In this document: positions 61,401 through 64,000 of the stretch, in pieces
Position numbering within the stretch: position 1 is the first letter of the stretch
How the letters are laid out: each line of letters starts with the position of its first letter
Assembly (NCBI GenBank): GCA_003991915.1
Contig: RQTK01000152.1
Span: 611,161-675,160, forward strand
DNA from: Elysia chlorotica
Lineage: Eukaryota; Mollusca; Gastropoda; Plakobranchidae
Direction: 5' to 3'
Length of the DNA: 64,000 nt
Program-made: the position numbers and the translations under genes
The notes under the pieces: model-generated
Told to the model about the DNA's origin: nothing
Database searches by the model: none
Seen by the model: only the letters and a program-made list of their open reading frames with translations

Positions 61401-63642
61401 GGTCGAGAAGCCAAGCGTGAGAGACAGACAGAGAACAAGCCGGGATTCAAGGATAAACGCCCTCACAAGAGAGGAAGTTTATCCTTAGACTATCTATAGA
61501 TCCACAGTGATGAGGTTTCAGGGTATCCGCATGATATTTTGACTTTTCTTGCGAAACTGAGGAAAACGGGTTGTAACCACGATATTCTGGCTACTTCTAA
61601 AAATAAATGATAGACCGATTTACGGTGAAAACTTTTGGTCTTGGAAATTGAAGATGGACGGAACTAAACCAACCATTTTATTTCAACATAGAACATTATT
61701 CTAAAGTCTAAAGGGTTTTTACATCAGTTATGATTATAGGATTCATCAGACACAAAGTCTAGATTGTAGAGCTAATTGATTGAGAATTTTGAAACAAACT
61801 CGTCAGAAGGTGTTCCCCCAAAGAATCAGTGGACGAAAGTGATTGTTTTAAAAAGCACAAATCAAAACGAAAATCGAAAAGCGAATAAATAAGTGTTTAG
61901 AACCCAATTCCTATAACAGTAATTAAGGTATTAACTTAAAACAAGAGGTGAAACAAACAGCAAACGAAACAATTTGAAGGAGTCCTTGTCTCCTTAGCGT
62001 GAGGATTGTCTAAAATGTTGGTGCTGACGTGGCGCTGTTCAGTCTCATACAATTTAATGTAAAATAAAGCCAGAAAATAAGAAGAATCAGATTTTTACAA
62101 AGATTTTAATTTAAAGCCTTGTTGTTGTTTCACACAGCAGTTTTCTTCAGAATATATATAAAAAATTCATTTAAAAGGAAATTCTGCCTTCACACTTTTT
62201 ACAATATTTATAGGCACGTGCAGCCAGCCATGTCTATGTTTTCCTTTGTAAAATGAAAAGCGCCGCCCTCCTTTCAAGCAATACCATTACTGTATTGAAG
62301 TCAGTAATGATGACTCTTCATAGTTTAAAATTGAAGTCAACATTATTATGGTAAAGATACAAAGTTGTATTATCTTTAGATTTTCAAATTTAAGCCGTGT
62401 GTTTTACAATGTACTTGACACAGTTTGACTTAAGGTTTGATAATGAGAATTAATTGTGGTTTTTACGTGTTTAACACGAATATGTTTGCCCTATTCAATT
62501 TAAATATTTTGTCTGAAAAGAATAACTCCTCATTCCGTATTCACGAACTCGCACGAGAGTATAAAGTGCTGTTTCTATTTTTACTGACATAGAATTACTG
62601 CTCTTGTACACATTGGGGAAAGTCTGTATGGATTTTCTGCACTGCAAATCCCCGAGTAATTAAAATCAATAGCGACTTTTAAAACATGGGCTTCCATCCT
62701 TTAACTGCTTCGAATGGAGGCTTTGCAGCTAAACTATTGCACTTGAAAACAAAGATCGCGACAATAAGACACAGGAGCCGTCATAATCTTCTCACTGCAT
62801 TTCTCTTTTAAATAAAAAAAAAAACAATTTTTCCTATTTTTTTTCCATCAAAATTGCCATTTTTTATATGGATTCCACGTGAAAAGCTAAACAAAGATTG
62901 TTACTCCTCTGTTTAACGGTGAGATCAAATGAATTGCTTTTATTTTACTAAACTAAAAGGATTGATGTGAAAGATTACTCCCCGAAATAGGAATATACAC
63001 TTAAGAAATGTTAAATGCAAATTTGGATGAGTCTTAATCTTCTATATAGATTTGGCCCGTGAAAAGAAACATGTTTTATAGTATGACGTCTTTGTTCGAA
63101 TGATACATACAAATCCAACAAGGCTCTATCCGTCCACTGCAAGACGTAGCTATGGTCATCCCATTAAGATCTTCCATTTCCATGATTCAGAAAATCAGAA
63201 AAAGGGGAGGGGGTGGGTGAACTGGTGCAACTGGTATAGTGTTGGTCTCCCAATCTAGAGGTCCTCGGTTCAAAACTCACAATCGGTAAAACATTTATTT
63301 TTCCGATTTTCTGGTTGCGTCGGTGTTAGTATAATGTACCCGTCTTAGACAGGATTCATGGTATTCTCGTATTGTCTCTGTGTGGCATCACTTAAAATTG
63401 TCAGATGTAAGTATTGGGATCCACCAAAAATAAACCCGCTATAGTGCTAAACGCTAAGCAACAAACAAACCTCTCAGTTTGTCAGTTTTCAGATTACATG
63501 TATTTGATTTTCTTAGAACAGTGTTGTGACAAGTTCACCGACAGACTGTATAAGTAATTTTGGCACACAGTGTTATACTGCCACCCCAACAGTTGATGCT
63601 AAATGTAAAAAAAAACCTCTAATGGCTGTATCGTGTCCACAG
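58485..63642 (+). other. PDE11A: PDE11 intron between coding exons 1 and 2
   Basis: 5,158 bp, GT..AG, phase 0. AT-rich, with a CGACGTTGTAC motif copy at 59318-59345, an 8-bp stem hairpin (CATTACTG/CAGTAATG, 62285-62309) and a SINE near the 3' end. No other exon is needed: the protein alignment continues without gap across it. Confidence 0.85.
63214..63470 (+). mobile_element. SINE copy, full length, in PDE11 intron
   Basis: tRNA-like head (GTGCAACTGGTATAGTGTTG, box B CGGTTCAAAACTCAC), CTGGTTGCGTCGGTGTTAGT, CTCTGTGTGGCATCACTTAA, TTGTCAGATGTAAGTATTGG and the tail TATAGTGCTAAACGCTAAGC followed by AACAAACAAAC. It ends 172 bases before coding exon 2, in the same orientation as the gene. Confidence 0.8.
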
Positions 63643-63867
63643 AATGTGAGCATTCTGACCAACTCAGACCGAGGCTCGCTGTTTCTGGTCCGCGGCAGTC
63701 GGGACAGCAAGTTCTTGGTGTCCAAGCTGTTTGACGTCACGGAGTCCAGCACTCTGGAGCAGTCCGTCCACACGGTGGCCAATGAAATCGTCGTTCCTTT
63801 CGGCGTCGGCATCGCGGGGAATGTGGCCCAGTCAGGGGAGGCCATCAACATCAACGATGTGTACGCG
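63643..63867 (+). CDS. PDE11A: PDE11-type phosphodiesterase, second coding exon (GAF-A, gene continues outside window)
   Basis: The acceptor GTGTCCACAG ends at 63642; exon of 225 bp, phase 0 at both ends, residues 198-272. It reads NVSILTNSDRGSLFLVRGSR, then KFLVSKLFDVTESSTLEQSV, EIVVPFGVGIAGNVAQSGEA and ININDVYA. This is the first half of GAF-A, a cyclic-nucleotide-binding regulatory domain; the SDRGSLFLV, KLFDV and GIAG..A..GE..NI blocks are hallmarks of PDE5/6/11. Identity is highest to Drosophila Pde11 as I recall it (DRGSLFLA, PFGVGIAGMVAQ). It ends TACGCG|GTAAGT. The rest of GAF-A, GAF-B and the HD-type catalytic domain must lie beyond 64000. Confidence 0.93.
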
Positions 63868-63941
63868 GTAAGTCAACACAGTGTTAAGTATAGAGAGCTG
63901 TAAAGAAAGATAAATAGCTAAAACAAGGGAGGGAGGGGGAT

Positions 63942-64000
63942 GGAGAGAGAGAGAGGGAGAGAGCGAGAGAGAGAGAGACAGAGAGACAGAGAGAGAGAGA
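63942..64000. repeat. (GA)n microsatellite at the window end
   Basis: GA-rich with GAGAGG, GAGCGA and GACA variants, in the second PDE11 intron. Confidence 0.95.

Overview
This is nuclear genomic DNA from an animal. Coding is sparse and split into exons with GT..AG borders, intergenic and intronic DNA is AT-rich, and microsatellites, tRNA-derived SINEs, MITEs and broken transposons fill most of the space. The three recognisable genes are metazoan orthologues. The repeat style (GATA/GA/AAC tracts, TAGATC arrays, one SINE family scattered about every 5 kb) suggests a mollusc, probably a gastropod, but that is an inference and not a proof. Two runs of N (33887-34651 and 46854-46878) are assembly gaps.

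Layout. (1) 1-54, minus strand: first coding exon of cytochrome c (CYCS), cut by the window edge, with a 3' splice site in its 5' UTR. (2) 55-8350: non-coding, with a retroelement zinc-finger ORF, two copies of one MITE, TAGATC arrays, SINE pieces and tandem repeats. (3) 8353-13150, plus strand: a complete three-exon gene for mannosyl-oligosaccharide glucosidase (MOGS, glucosidase I, GH63), 827 residues, with a possible TATA promoter and untranslated first exon. A decayed transposon gene lies antisense in intron 2. (4) 13150-45170: gene-poor, with SINEs, a LINE RNase H relic, a pogo/Tigger-like transposase relic, inverted repeats, minisatellites, long microsatellites and the large gap. (5) 45171-45487: a small CpG-rich patch ending in a strong splice donor, a candidate promoter and non-coding first exon for the next gene. 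(6) 57864-63867 and beyond, plus strand: first coding exon (57894-58484) and second coding exon (63643-63867) of a PDE11-type dual cAMP/cGMP phosphodiesterase. The rest of the gene lies past the right edge.

The three genes do not form a pathway: respiration/apoptosis (CYCS), N-glycan trimming in the ER (MOGS) and cyclic-nucleotide signalling (PDE11). I found no undescribed multi-gene system. The unusual content is structural: a 73-bp near-perfect palindrome at 40140-40212, a MITE with an intact 8-bp target duplication, an 18-bp minisatellite in two blocks, tandem 34-bp hairpin units, a 27-bp higher-order repeat, and a scattered CGACGTTGTAC motif.
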